Below, piece after piece: positions 1 to 7,457 of a stretch of DNA of 14,321 nucleotides. The stretch comes from Clostridia bacterium. GTDB lineage: Bacteria > Bacillota > Clostridia > UBA1381. Every line of letters starts with the position of its first letter. Positions within the stretch are counted from its first letter, which is position 1. The notes beneath the pieces are model-generated. The model was not told the DNA's origin. It made no database searches and saw only the letters and a program-made list of their open reading frames with translations. The stretch covers positions 1 to 14,321 of the forward strand of contig JAFQNU010000157.1 of NCBI GenBank assembly GCA_017420825.1, given 5' to 3'. The position numbers were made by a program, and so were the translations under genes.

Positions 1-346
1 CTTTTTTACCCTTTAAGAGACCTCTTCTTCCCAAAATTGAAGGGGATGCACAGATTGCCGCAATGTAAATATTATTTTGCACCGCAAAATCAATGAGACT
101 GTGAACCTCTTCACTTTCATTTAACAAGGTATGTCCTGCACCTCCCGGTAGAACAAGCATTTCCATATCTGCAGTGTTAACGTCAGCTATGGTAATGTCT
201 GCCTCAACCTTAATTCCATGTGCTCCGCACACATTTTTGGTCTGAATACCGACAGTCATTACCATAAGCCCTGCTCTTCTCATAATATCTATAGGCTCAA
301 TCGCCTCAATTTCTTCAAATCCGTCCGCTAATAATACGTATATCAT
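1..346 (-). CDS. DJ-1/PfpI family protein, 3' end cut off by window
   Basis: The first 115 codons of a DJ-1/ThiJ/PfpI-superfamily protein are visible; the usual length is about 180 aa, so roughly the last third is off the left edge. The N-terminus reads MIYVLLADGFEEIEAIEP, the classic first strand plus the conserved acidic loop of the DJ-1 clade. A glycine-rich LPGGAG turn lies near residues 66-71. The nucleophile elbow AAICASPSILG carries Cys99, the position of the reactive cysteine in this family. Members act in oxidative-stress protection, glyoxal or protein deglycation chemistry, or as chaperones; the exact role here cannot be told from sequence. The ATG at 346 has an AGGAAGG ribosome binding site upstream and its own promoter at 382-410. 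Family assignment is secure, function is not. Confidence 0.9.
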   Translation of the reverse strand, partial: MIYVLLADGFEEIEAIEPIDIMRRAGLMVMTVGIQTKNVCGAHGIKVEADITIADVNTADMEMLVLPGGAGHTLLNESEEVHSLIDFAVQNNIYIAAICASPSILGRRGLLKGKK

Positions 347-381
347 GATTTTATTCCTTCCTAAACCTTAGTGTATATAAA

Positions 382-410
382 ATTATATCATAATTTTGAG
401 GTAATTACAA
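382..410 (-). promoter_or_regulatory. Sigma-A-type promoter for the DJ-1 gene
   Basis: On the minus strand, TTGTAA (410-405) and TATAAT (387-382) are separated by exactly 17 bases. This gives a consensus -10, a good -35 and optimal spacing, with a predicted transcript start near 375, about 30 bases before the ATG at 346. The 79-base gap between the two minus-strand genes (347-425) holds this promoter and no obvious terminator hairpin, so read-through from the amidase gene is also possible. Confidence 0.75.
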
Positions 411-425
411 GTACTTTTTAAAGAT

Positions 426-902
426 TTAACAGCTGATTCTAAGCGGTCTTAGCTGGGTGTAGCTATATGTAGATAACGGTCTGTTATCAGAGTCATTTGT
501 ATGTGCTGCAACTAATATTCCTTCAGGTGTTCCTGTAAGATTTGCGACAACTACAGGAGAATGGTCAAAGCTTTGCGTGTTTTGTGAAAAAGCAAGTTGA
601 ACAAGGTCACCCGGTAAAACATCACTAAGAGGTATTACCTCCGCTCTCGGACCTACACCCTGATTTGAAATAAGAAAATTATATAGCTGATTTACCCCTG
701 TCCATGAAGGTGTGCGATCATTCACACTTCGGTAGTACCATCCGAACGTCGGAGTATAATTCATGACTCCGCATCCGGCATAGATAACCTGAGATGCAAA
801 ATTAGTACAGTCTCCGCCAATATTTTGAAAATCATAGTATAGAGGATTTCTTGAAAATGCCCATCTGTGAGCATAATTAACTGCCCGTTGTCTGTCATAC
901 AT
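426..902 (-). CDS. Amidase-like cysteine hydrolase domain protein (Amidase_6 type)
   Basis: A 158-aa protein consisting of a single papain-like/NlpC-P60-like domain of the type annotated as 'putative amidase domain' (Amidase_6). The N-terminal YDRQRAVNYAHRWA leads to GGDCTNFASQ with the candidate nucleophile Cys32. FDHSPVVV supplies candidate His114, and AHTNDSDN near 133-140 is the conserved third block. Such domains are expected to cleave amide bonds in peptides or peptidoglycan stem peptides, but substrates are mostly unknown. There is no signal peptide, membrane helix or cell-wall-binding domain, so the protein should stay in the cytosol or be released by another route. The ATG at 902 is supported by GGGAGG about 9 bases upstream. 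It is divergent from the kinase-phosphorylase operon. Family assignment is good; the biological role is unknown. Confidence 0.8.
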   Translation of the reverse strand: MYDRQRAVNYAHRWAFSRNPLYYDFQNIGGDCTNFASQVIYAGCGVMNYTPTFGWYYRSVNDRTPSWTGVNQLYNFLISNQGVGPRAEVIPLSDVLPGDLVQLAFSQNTQSFDHSPVVVANLTGTPEGILVAAHTNDSDNRPLSTYSYTQLRPLRISC

Positions 903-934
903 AATAAAAAACCTCCCTCTTTTTTAAAAACATC

Positions 935-963
935 TTGCAAATAGTTCAACAATGTTATATAAT
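935..963 (+). promoter_or_regulatory. Sigma-A-type promoter of the kinase-phosphorylase-CotH operon
   Basis: TTGCAA (935-940) and a perfect TATAAT (958-963) are 17 bases apart, placing the transcript start near 970, about 35 bases before the ATG at 1006. It lies in the 103-base divergent intergenic region (903-1005), which must also contain the promoter of the amidase gene; on that strand only weak matches are visible (for example TTGAAC near 950). No operator palindrome or riboswitch-like structure was recognised. Confidence 0.75.
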
Positions 964-1005
964 ATGTGATATAGAAATAAAAGTGAACGGCGGTGAATCA
1001 GAAAA

Positions 1006-1707
1006 ATGATTTTAAAGCTTGCAGGCTTAGTGATTGAAGTAAAAGCAAGATATAAATTTACATACGATATGTGTTTTGACTATCTCTATAAAGGCGATGA
1101 AAAACCGGTGTTTTCAACCTTTGCAACAGATGAACAGATTGCAGAGGAAAGAACTCTTAGTCCAGGATTTTCTGACGCAGTTTTAGAAAATACATGTATT
1201 TACCGCAATATCTGTGCTGAAATATTAAAATATGATGCTGTATTAATTCACTCTGCCGCAATAAGTGTTGATAATAATGCATATCTGTTTTCGGCAAACA
1301 GCGGAACAGGTAAAACAACACATATGAATTTATGGCTTAATAAATTTGGCGAAAGGGCTTTTGTTATAAATGGCGATAAACCAATAGTAAGACTAATTGA
1401 AGGTAAGCCTTATGTTTTTGGAACACCATGGTGCGGGAAGGAAGGCTACAACAAAAATGTAAGCGTACCCTTAAAAGCTTTTTACATATTGCAGCGTGCC
1501 GAAGAAAATAACATTCGTACCGCAGAGAACAAAGAAGCACTGATATTTATGCTTTCACAAACATCACGACCCAAGCAAAATAATCTATATAATATAATGC
1601 TTGCCACTATAGGTAATATTATTGATAGTGTTCAGGTATATGTTTTAGGTTGTAACATGGAGCAAGAGGCATGTGAGGTCGCATATAATAAAGCAGATGA
1701 AATTTGA
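1006..1707 (+). CDS. HPr kinase/PEPCK-like P-loop kinase of unknown substrate
   Basis: This 233-aa protein resembles the catalytic half of HPr kinase/phosphorylase and PEP carboxykinase-like kinases. The sequence HSAAISVDNNAYLFSANSG runs into the P-loop SANSGTGKTT (residues 96-105), as in HprK where a His-containing strand precedes the Walker A. INGDKPIV (121-128) supplies an acidic metal-binding candidate, and FGTPWCGKEG (138-147) matches the following conserved block of this group. It lacks the usual N-terminal domain of true HprK, so it is probably one of the short HprK-like proteins rather than the carbon-catabolite regulator. The substrate cannot be inferred. GGCGGTG lies about 10 bases before the ATG. 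The stop is 17 bases before the next gene, so it is co-transcribed with the GH94 phosphorylase. Fold confidence is fairly high, function low. Confidence 0.7.
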   Translation: MILKLAGLVIEVKARYKFTYDMCFDYLYKGDEKPVFSTFATDEQIAEERTLSPGFSDAVLENTCIYRNICAEILKYDAVLIHSAAISVDNNAYLFSANSGTGKTTHMNLWLNKFGERAFVINGDKPIVRLIEGKPYVFGTPWCGKEGYNKNVSVPLKAFYILQRAEENNIRTAENKEALIFMLSQTSRPKQNNLYNIMLATIGNIIDSVQVYVLGCNMEQEACEVAYNKADEI

Positions 1708-1712
1708 TTTAC

Positions 1713-1717
1713 GGAGG
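1713..1717 (+). promoter_or_regulatory. Ribosome binding site that fixes the GH94 start
   Basis: GGAGG sits 7 bases before the ATG at 1725. The same reading frame is open back to a TTG at 1704, but that codon has no binding site in front of it and would place GGAGG inside the coding region. The ATG at 1725 is therefore preferred. Confidence 0.85.
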
Positions 1718-1724
1718 AAAAATA

Positions 1725-4001
1725 ATGTACAAGTTTAACAACGAAAAAAGAGAAATATCTTTTGAAAGGTATAATACACCAACACCATGGATGAATTATC
1801 TGTCAAACGGAACATTTCATACCATGATGTCACAGGCAGGAGGCGGAGTTGCATTCTACAAGTCTCCGCAGATATGGAGAATAAATCATTACAGATTTTT
1901 CCACTTGCCTACAGACAGGAGCGGATTTTATACATACATAAAAGACGGAGCAGAATACTGGACTCCGACAAATGAACCCTGTAAAACGAAGCCTGATGTA
2001 TGGTCTTCAACTCATGGCATGGGGTATACCCGATTTGAAGCAAAGAGAAACGGAATAGATGCAGTTGCAAGATACTTTGTAGGTCCTTATGAAAATGCGC
2101 TAATCTGGAATTTAAAGCTTACATCTGATGTTGATAAGAAAATAACTCTTTTTGCATATGTTGAGCTTGGAATGATGGAATTTATGAGAGAGCTGCAATG
2201 GCAGTGCTATAACAAGCATCAGCTTTCAGCATATGAAAAGGATAATGTGCTTATATACAGCTACGGAGTTGAAAATCAACCCAAACCCGATGAAACTCCG
2301 CTTGTTTATTTTGCAACAGACGCAAAGGTTTCAGGCTTTGATTGCGACAGAGATGAATTTATAGGCTCATACAGAAGCGAGGAAAATCCAAAAAATGTTG
2401 AAAACGGAAAATGTACAAATTCAACTCTCTATGGTGGTGACCCATGCTTTGCATTACAGATTGAAGTAGATTTAACAGCAGGCGTAGAAAAAGAAATTAA
2501 CATTTACCTCGGTACAGCTATGACCGAAGCTGAAATAGAGAAATGTGTTGAACACTGCCGTCAGAATGATTTTGTTGAAAAATCATTTAATGCACTTGGT
2601 GAGCACTGGGATAATCACCTAAATAAATTTAAGTGTGAAATTCCTGATAAGGATGCTCAGACCATGATAAATATATGGAATCCGTATCAGGCTGAGAGAA
2701 ACTTCCAGTTCTCAAGAAATATAAGCTATTATGCAACAGGTACATTCAGAGGCGTAGGTGTAAGAGATACTGCACAGGACATTTTATCTATGGTACCTTT
2801 TGATTTAAGACGTGCCAAGGATAAGTTAAACTTACTCCTTTCTCAGCAATATAAAGACGGACATACCAACCATTACTGCTTCCCGACAGAAGGCTGGGAG
2901 CCATTAGCAAGAATACATTCAGACAACCATTTATGGCTTGTTATGACCGCATATCACATTGTAATTGAAGAAGGTAAGCTTGATTATCTTGATGAAGTCG
3001 TTGAATTTTTTGATGGCGGAGAGGCAACTGTCTGGGAACACATTAAAAAGTCAATAGATTTCTGTTTAGCTAATCTTGGTTCAAACGGTTTTCCGCTCAT
3101 GCTTTCCTCAGACTGGAATGATATGCTCTATAAGGTATGCAGAGAGGGCAAAGGTGAAAGTATATGGACATCTATGCAATTTGGTACAGTTTTAAGACAA
3201 ATTGCCGAGCTTGCTGAATTAAAGGGCGAGGACAAGCAAAAGTATTTAGATATCTACGAACAGCAAAAAAAGCTTGTAAATGAAATTGCATGGGACGGAG
3301 AATGGTATAGAAGATGTATAACTGATAACGGAACCTTCATAGGCTCAAAATCCGAACCACAGGCAAAAATATGGCTAAACGCACAAAGCTGGTCTGTTAT
3401 TTCGGGAATGGGTAATGATGGCAAAACCGCAATGGACAGTGTTAAAGAGCACCTTGACACAGAGCTTGGAGTGAAAAAAATTCATCCCTCAATGACCACA
3501 GACTACCCTACAAAGGATGGAAATCTTACAATGTATAATAAGGGTTGCGGAGAAAATGGTTCTGTATTCTGTCATGCAAATACATGGGCTATTATTGCAG
3601 AGTGTATTTTGAAGCGTCCTGAAAATGCTTACAAATATTATCACCAGCTCTTACCAATGATAGCACAGGAAAAAGCAGGCGAATGGAGATATAAAGCAGA
3701 GCCATATGTATATGCTTCAAACATTTTCGGTCCTGAAAGCGACAAATTCGGTCTTGCCAATGTATCATGGCTTACAGGAACTGCCGCATGGATGTATATT
3801 GCCGCAACACAGTACATTTTAGGTGTAAGAGCACAATGGGACGGACTTTTAATTGAGCCATGTATGCCAAAGGAATGGAAGGATGTAAAGATAACAAGAG
3901 AATTCAGAGGCTGTGTGTATAATATAACAATTAAAAATCCTGACAGTAAAATATTTATTCCTCATGTTGAGGGCAGAAAAGAGTATAATATTGAAATTTA
4001 A
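1725..4001 (+). CDS. GH94 glycoside phosphorylase (cellobiose/chitobiose phosphorylase-like)
   Basis: A 758-aa cytosolic enzyme of glycoside hydrolase family 94 (formerly glycosyltransferase 36). These enzymes split beta-linked disaccharides or oligosaccharides with inorganic phosphate, inverting the anomeric carbon to give a sugar 1-phosphate. An N-terminal beta-sandwich (about residues 1-290) precedes an (alpha/alpha)6 barrel. Barrel motifs are GVGVRDTAQD (343-352), SDNHLW (399-404), SSDWND (461-466, the block holding the general acid), GENGSVFCHANTW (609-621) and SWLTGTAAW (681-689, phosphate-binding loop in the family). The C-terminal ILGVRAQWDGLLIEPC is typical. No signal peptide is present, as expected for an enzyme acting on imported sugars. 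RDTAQD resembles chitobiose-phosphorylase-type members more than the RDSNQD of classical cellobiose phosphorylases, but specificity is not decided. The stop overlaps the ribosome binding site of the next gene. Confidence 0.92.
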   Translation: MYKFNNEKREISFERYNTPTPWMNYLSNGTFHTMMSQAGGGVAFYKSPQIWRINHYRFFHLPTDRSGFYTYIKDGAEYWTPTNEPCKTKPDVWSSTHGMGYTRFEAKRNGIDAVARYFVGPYENALIWNLKLTSDVDKKITLFAYVELGMMEFMRELQWQCYNKHQLSAYEKDNVLIYSYGVENQPKPDETPLVYFATDAKVSGFDCDRDEFIGSYRSEENPKNVENGKCTNSTLYGGDPCFALQIEVDLTAGVEKEINIYLGTAMTEAEIEKCVEHCRQNDFVEKSFNALGEHWDNHLNKFKCEIPDKDAQTMINIWNPYQAERNFQFSRNISYYATGTFRGVGVRDTAQDILSMVPFDLRRAKDKLNLLLSQQYKDGHTNHYCFPTEGWEPLARIHSDNHLWLVMTAYHIVIEEGKLDYLDEVVEFFDGGEATVWEHIKKSIDFCLANLGSNGFPLMLSSDWNDMLYKVCREGKGESIWTSMQFGTVLRQIAELAELKGEDKQKYLDIYEQQKKLVNEIAWDGEWYRRCITDNGTFIGSKSEPQAKIWLNAQSWSVISGMGNDGKTAMDSVKEHLDTELGVKKIHPSMTTDYPTKDGNLTMYNKGCGENGSVFCHANTWAIIAECILKRPENAYKYYHQLLPMIAQEKAGEWRYKAEPYVYASNIFGPESDKFGLANVSWLTGTAAWMYIAATQYILGVRAQWDGLLIEPCMPKEWKDVKITREFRGCVYNITIKNPDSKIFIPHVEGRKEYNIEI

Positions 4002-4013
4002 GGAGGGTTATTA

Positions 4014-5312
4014 GTGATTAAAAATACATTAAAAATTCTAGTTATTTCTGCTGTATTTTATGCATTAACAATCGTAAACGCAGCAGCAGAAAATGAGTTT
4101 TGGGTAAGAGCAAGACATGCAGATAATCCAAGTCTGTATCAAAGTTTAGACGCATTTTATGCAGACGGTGGATATGAATTTATGCTTCCGCACAATGCAG
4201 ATGCCTCAAAGCTTACTGTTACTGTATTCGATAACACAGGAACACAGATCAACAAGTTTACTCACGATTTTACTCAATCGAACACATTAATTGTTCCGGC
4301 AGGCAGTAAAAGCTTTAAGCTTACTGTAAACGTGTCAACGCTCCCTGCCATATTCCTTGAAATTGATGAATCACATGGAACCATTGCCGACATGAATGCT
4401 TCACCTGACCACTCTGCGTCATGTTATGGAGATATAACCATTAATACGCCTGAAAATTTAGCCCAAATGTATAGCTGTGAAACAATTGTTACAAGTAAGG
4501 GTAATGACGAAAAAGAAAAAACTCCCGGAACATTCCGACTAAGGGGCAGGGGTAATACAACATGGAAAACCGACACCGATAAGCAAAGACCATATGGAAT
4601 AAAACTCGAAAAAGGCTTGAACATACTCGGAATGGGAAAAAACAAGGATTGGGCATTGTTGAGATTTAACTCCTTTGACAATGTTTTGAGCAACAAAATA
4701 ACCTATGATATGGCAAATGATTTTAAAATCACATATACTCCCGAGGCAAGAATGGCTGACGTATATTTAAACGACCACTACATAGGAATGTACACTGTTA
4801 CTGAAACAGTTAAGATAGGCTCGTCAAGGGTTGACATTGCAGACATCGATGAACAACTTGAAAACGGACTTACCGCTGATAAAATGGACTTAACAGGTGG
4901 ATATCTGCTTGAAATTGATAACAACCCTGAAATACTTCAGTTTAGTACAAATTCCTGTAACATCACTATTAAATCACCCGAAGAGCTTGATAAATCTCTT
5001 GCCGGAGGTAAATATTCATATATTACAAATCTTATGAGTAACCTATTTAATGCTATCTATGGTAATGGATACTTACCCGATGGCCGTCATTTTTCAGAGG
5101 TACTTGACTTAGAAAGCTGTGCTAAGTATTTTCTTTTACAGGAAATGACAGGTAATTATGACGCCGGAAGAGGAAGCACATATTTATACAAGGATTCAGA
5201 TAAAAATGACCCGAAGGTATATATGGGTCCTGTGTGGGACGGTGATGTGAATTTCAGATTTTTCCCTGACCAGTGGATTTTTACCACAGAACTATTTCCT
5301 ATGATAATGTAG
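4014..5312 (+). CDS. CotH-family kinase-like protein, N-terminal portion (frame breaks at the T5 run)
   Basis: The 432 residues cover most of a secreted CotH-type protein. CotH-fold proteins are atypical protein kinases; the founding Bacillus member phosphorylates spore-coat proteins. A signal peptide (hydrophobic residues about 6-21, likely cut after AAA near 25) is followed by a beta-rich region (30-165). CotH signatures are TFRLRGRGNTTW (173-184), KPYG-like RPYGIKL (192-198), GKNKDWALL (208-216), YTPEARMADVYLN (241-253), GMYTVTETVKIGSSRVDI (258-275), GGYLLEID (295-302) and the metal-binding GPVWDGDVNF (405-414). The GTG start at 4014 has AGGAGGG 6 bases upstream and lies 12 bases after the GH94 stop, so this is the third gene of the operon. 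The frame ends at 5312 soon after the WDGD motif, where family members normally continue. The rest lies in another frame (5273-5818). Restoring one T gives about 601 aa. Confidence 0.85.
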   Translation: MIKNTLKILVISAVFYALTIVNAAAENEFWVRARHADNPSLYQSLDAFYADGGYEFMLPHNADASKLTVTVFDNTGTQINKFTHDFTQSNTLIVPAGSKSFKLTVNVSTLPAIFLEIDESHGTIADMNASPDHSASCYGDITINTPENLAQMYSCETIVTSKGNDEKEKTPGTFRLRGRGNTTWKTDTDKQRPYGIKLEKGLNILGMGKNKDWALLRFNSFDNVLSNKITYDMANDFKITYTPEARMADVYLNDHYIGMYTVTETVKIGSSRVDIADIDEQLENGLTADKMDLTGGYLLEIDNNPEILQFSTNSCNITIKSPEELDKSLAGGKYSYITNLMSNLFNAIYGNGYLPDGRHFSEVLDLESCAKYFLLQEMTGNYDAGRGSTYLYKDSDKNDPKVYMGPVWDGDVNFRFFPDQWIFTTELFPMIM

Positions 5313-5818
5313 GTAAATATAACGTTTTATCAGCTCTTTGTGAACACAAGGAATTTACTGATTATCTGAACTACTACTATTATGACGAAAGCAATCCAAA
5401 TAATCTCAGAAGAATATTTAAGCAGTACGAACAGAATTTGTGGAATTATGAGGTTCTTGTTTCAAAGTCTGCACTTGCAACAACAAAACTTTATTTAATG
5501 GAAACTCCGGTGTACTGGCATTATTTGAGCTACGTAAAAGACAGACTTAATTTTCTTGATAATAATCTAAGCAGTCTTATCAATTCTGCCTCAAAAGGCA
5601 CAAATGTTTCAATCATAAGAAACGGAAACCTCAATGCTTATGTACGTGAAGGAAAGCTTATATTCAGTACAAACGATAAAAACATTACAAAGGCTTTGAT
5701 TTTAGGATATAACGATAACGACAAGCTTGTATACGTCAGGGATACAAATTTAAGAAGCGGAGTAACCTCTTTTGATGACAATAAGGGCATTAAAACACTA
5801 AAAATAGTTGGTTATTAA
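5273..5818 (+). CDS. CotH-family protein, C-terminal portion in the shifted frame
   Basis: This is the continuation of the CotH gene rather than a separate gene. The segment ISYDNVGKYNVLSALCEHKE and the following helical stretch match the region after the WDFD-type motif in CotH proteins, where the next conserved helices (neighbouring 'LxxxxEFxxxL' type) complete the kinase fold. After about residue 115 comes a beta-rich tail (NVSIIRNGNLNAYVREG onward) ending KTLKIVGY, likely a small accessory domain. The only start in frame, a GTG at 5273, has no ribosome binding site and sits inside the upstream coding frame. Translation of this part therefore requires either that the frameshift is a sequencing error or that ribosomes slip. 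If the frameshift is real and no slippage occurs, this piece is not made. Confidence 0.75.
   Translation: MDFYHRTISYDNVGKYNVLSALCEHKEFTDYLNYYYYDESNPNNLRRIFKQYEQNLWNYEVLVSKSALATTKLYLMETPVYWHYLSYVKDRLNFLDNNLSSLINSASKGTNVSIIRNGNLNAYVREGKLIFSTNDKNITKALILGYNDNDKLVYVRDTNLRSGVTSFDDNKGIKTLKIVGY
5278..5282 (+). other. Frameshift site (T5 run) in the CotH gene
   Basis: In the upstream frame the codons are TGG ATT TTT ACC, leading to a stop at 5310-5312. One extra T in the TTTTT run gives TGG ATT TTT TAC CAC AGA and a continuous CotH protein to 5818. A one-base deletion in a homopolymer, or an assembly error, explains this best. A -1 slip of the TTT-reading tRNA would give the same product, but no canonical X-XXY-YYZ heptamer is in frame. 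Confidence 0.7.
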
Positions 5819-5823
5819 ATTTT

Positions 5824-5855
5824 AAGGCGGTGACACAATTATGCGTCACCGCCTT
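5824..5855. terminator. Bidirectional intrinsic terminator between convergent operons
   Basis: A perfect 11-bp inverted repeat, AAGGCGGTGAC (5824-5834) and GTCACCGCCTT (5845-5855), encloses a 10-base loop and is followed on the plus strand by a T-rich tail (TTATTTATTT). On the minus strand the stem is followed by TTAAAATTTAAT, a weaker but usable tail. It lies 5 bases after the CotH stop at 5818 and just past the stop of the minus-strand membrane-protein gene (5860), so it probably ends both transcripts. Confidence 0.9.
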
Positions 5856-5859
5856 TTAT

Positions 5860-7416
5860 TTATTTCCACCATCCGCTTCGTCTTGTTTTTAAATACATTA
5901 TAACTATAAGTATTACAGCCGATAATGAAAAGCATACTGTTTCACCATATTCAAACCATTCCGAAAAAACTATGTTTACAACATCAAATATTCCCAGAAC
6001 AGCAAGAGCAAAAAGTATTATATTTTCAGATTTTTCATTTCCCGCACTACTTAATCCGACAAGTGAATTTATCTGACTTTCTATTTCCTTCTGTTGATTT
6101 TTTATAAACAGACTCTCAAGCATCATATTATACAGCTCTATTCCCTGTTGTTGCGGAGTTACCTCTCCGATAAGTAATTCACTCTGGAAAATTATGTAAT
6201 CTCTTTGAACTGTTTCAACATCTGCTGTTGTGTTATGACAGGCAATTTCACTTATTGTTCGTTCAAATGCCAACAGCGAGGCTCTTTGTGCAAGAACAAG
6301 AATTGCCATTTCAACATACTCGGTAAGAAAAGGTACTGTCAAAAGCATCGGTGCCTCCTCTGACACTGATATTAAACTGTACTCCGTTATTCCTGTAAGT
6401 GTTGCACTTCCTATATACTCACTGCTATTTGCAGGCTTAAATGCACATTCCACCCATCTGTCATAGACATGCTTTTCAAGTTGAGATTTCAGCATTGTTC
6501 TGCTGTGACAGTTAAGCCCTGCTCCAACAAACATCATTTTATATAGTCTGCCGGCAGCATTATCAGGAAGATACGGTTTCTTGTTTTCTGCATCATAAAT
6601 ATATCTGTATGTCCCATCCTTCCATTCAGACATTTCCTGTACATACTCTTTATTTTTATAAAAACATGCAACAAACATCCTATCATCAACAATAGGCTCA
6701 ATAAAATACTCATTATCTTTCGGATTTGCAGATGCCGTTATAGATTTTACTTCATTTGATAAAAAGAACATTATAGCTGGTGCAAGCTTTATCTCATTTT
6801 CAAACAAAACCTCTGCCCCGCTTACCTTCCCTGATGCCGCCTCAATCCTTTTACCATTATACTCAATTGCTATATCATCGGCACATGTAGAGCAAATCCT
6901 ATCTATTGAGGAATTTAAGTACGGCATAAATACTCTTCTTCCAAATTCATTTATGAACAGAATATCATTCTCATCGGTATATGTATAATTTTCAAGCTCA
7001 AACACAAGCATTCCTACACCTGTATTAAATAGCTTCAAGCGTACGCCATTAATTGAAAGAGCTGCTTCCCTGTCACCTTTCTTTATAATATACTTTGCAG
7101 GATTATCCTCTCCCTTAACACTCTTTAGCCAACTGCTTGCCTCATCTGATTGTTCAAAATCAAAGGTGTAATTCCACACTATTGCCGCCTTATCAAATTT
7201 TGTGGTATAAATCGCATTTCTCGCCGCCTGATTAAAATAATGATATTGGTCATAAAAGCACTTATTTGACGGCTTTATCATATCCTGGAAGCTTTCTTCT
7301 CTCCATCCCTTTTGGAAACAGCATTTAAAATCTTCTCTTGTAACCTTTCCTGCATCATTCCACAAAAAAGGAAATATAAAGGTGTGATAGCTTATAGGTT
7401 GTTTAGTTGTGTACAT
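5860..7416 (-). CDS. Two-TM C-terminal membrane protein, CorA-like outline (gene C of operon)
   Basis: A 518-aa protein that I cannot assign to a named family. Its soluble N-terminal part opens with ISYHTFIFPFLWNDAG and is mixed alpha/beta. It is followed by long helices, including PFLTEYVEMAILVLAQRASL (about 358-377), and a charged helix IKNQQKEIESQINSL leading into two hydrophobic segments (about 465-484 and 493-509). The C-terminus is basic, RRSGWWK, and likely cytosolic. A large cytosolic domain with a long stalk helix and exactly two C-terminal membrane helices is the layout of CorA-type channels, but the GMN motif of true CorA is absent. It may be a pore or membrane effector; this is inference. 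The start at 7416 is chosen over 7437 because GGAAGGAG lies 10 bases before the former. It is the last gene of the three-gene operon. Confidence 0.6.
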   Translation of the reverse strand: MYTTKQPISYHTFIFPFLWNDAGKVTREDFKCCFQKGWREESFQDMIKPSNKCFYDQYHYFNQAARNAIYTTKFDKAAIVWNYTFDFEQSDEASSWLKSVKGEDNPAKYIIKKGDREAALSINGVRLKLFNTGVGMLVFELENYTYTDENDILFINEFGRRVFMPYLNSSIDRICSTCADDIAIEYNGKRIEAASGKVSGAEVLFENEIKLAPAIMFFLSNEVKSITASANPKDNEYFIEPIVDDRMFVACFYKNKEYVQEMSEWKDGTYRYIYDAENKKPYLPDNAAGRLYKMMFVGAGLNCHSRTMLKSQLEKHVYDRWVECAFKPANSSEYIGSATLTGITEYSLISVSEEAPMLLTVPFLTEYVEMAILVLAQRASLLAFERTISEIACHNTTADVETVQRDYIIFQSELLIGEVTPQQQGIELYNMMLESLFIKNQQKEIESQINSLVGLSSAGNEKSENIILFALAVLGIFDVVNIVFSEWFEYGETVCFSLSAVILIVIMYLKTRRSGWWK

Positions 7417-7426
7417 ACATTTCCAA

Positions 7427-7434
7427 CTCCTTCC
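7427..7434 (-). promoter_or_regulatory. Ribosome binding site that fixes the start of gene C
   Basis: GGAAGGAG on the minus strand lies 10 bases before the ATG at 7416 and within the first codons of the longer frame from the ATG at 7437. The upstream ATG has only ACTACCTG in front of it, which is not a binding site, so the shorter form starting MYTTKQPISY is preferred. Confidence 0.7.
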
Positions 7435-7457
7435 CATCAGGTAGTCTCACATGACAA

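Noticed and set aside
1704..1724. TTG at 1704 as the start of the GH94 gene.
   Set aside because: It has no ribosome binding site, and GGAGG at 1713-1717 is ideally placed for the ATG at 1725.
5277..5283. Programmed -1 frameshifting at ATTTTTA.
   Set aside because: The in-frame codons are ATT TTT ACC, which do not form a canonical X-XXY-YYZ slippery heptamer. No clear downstream stem or pseudoknot was seen, so an indel or sequencing error is more economical.
5273..5818. The 3' CotH frame as an independent gene.
   Set aside because: The GTG has no ribosome binding site, lies within the upstream frame, and the product is the expected remainder of a CotH protein.
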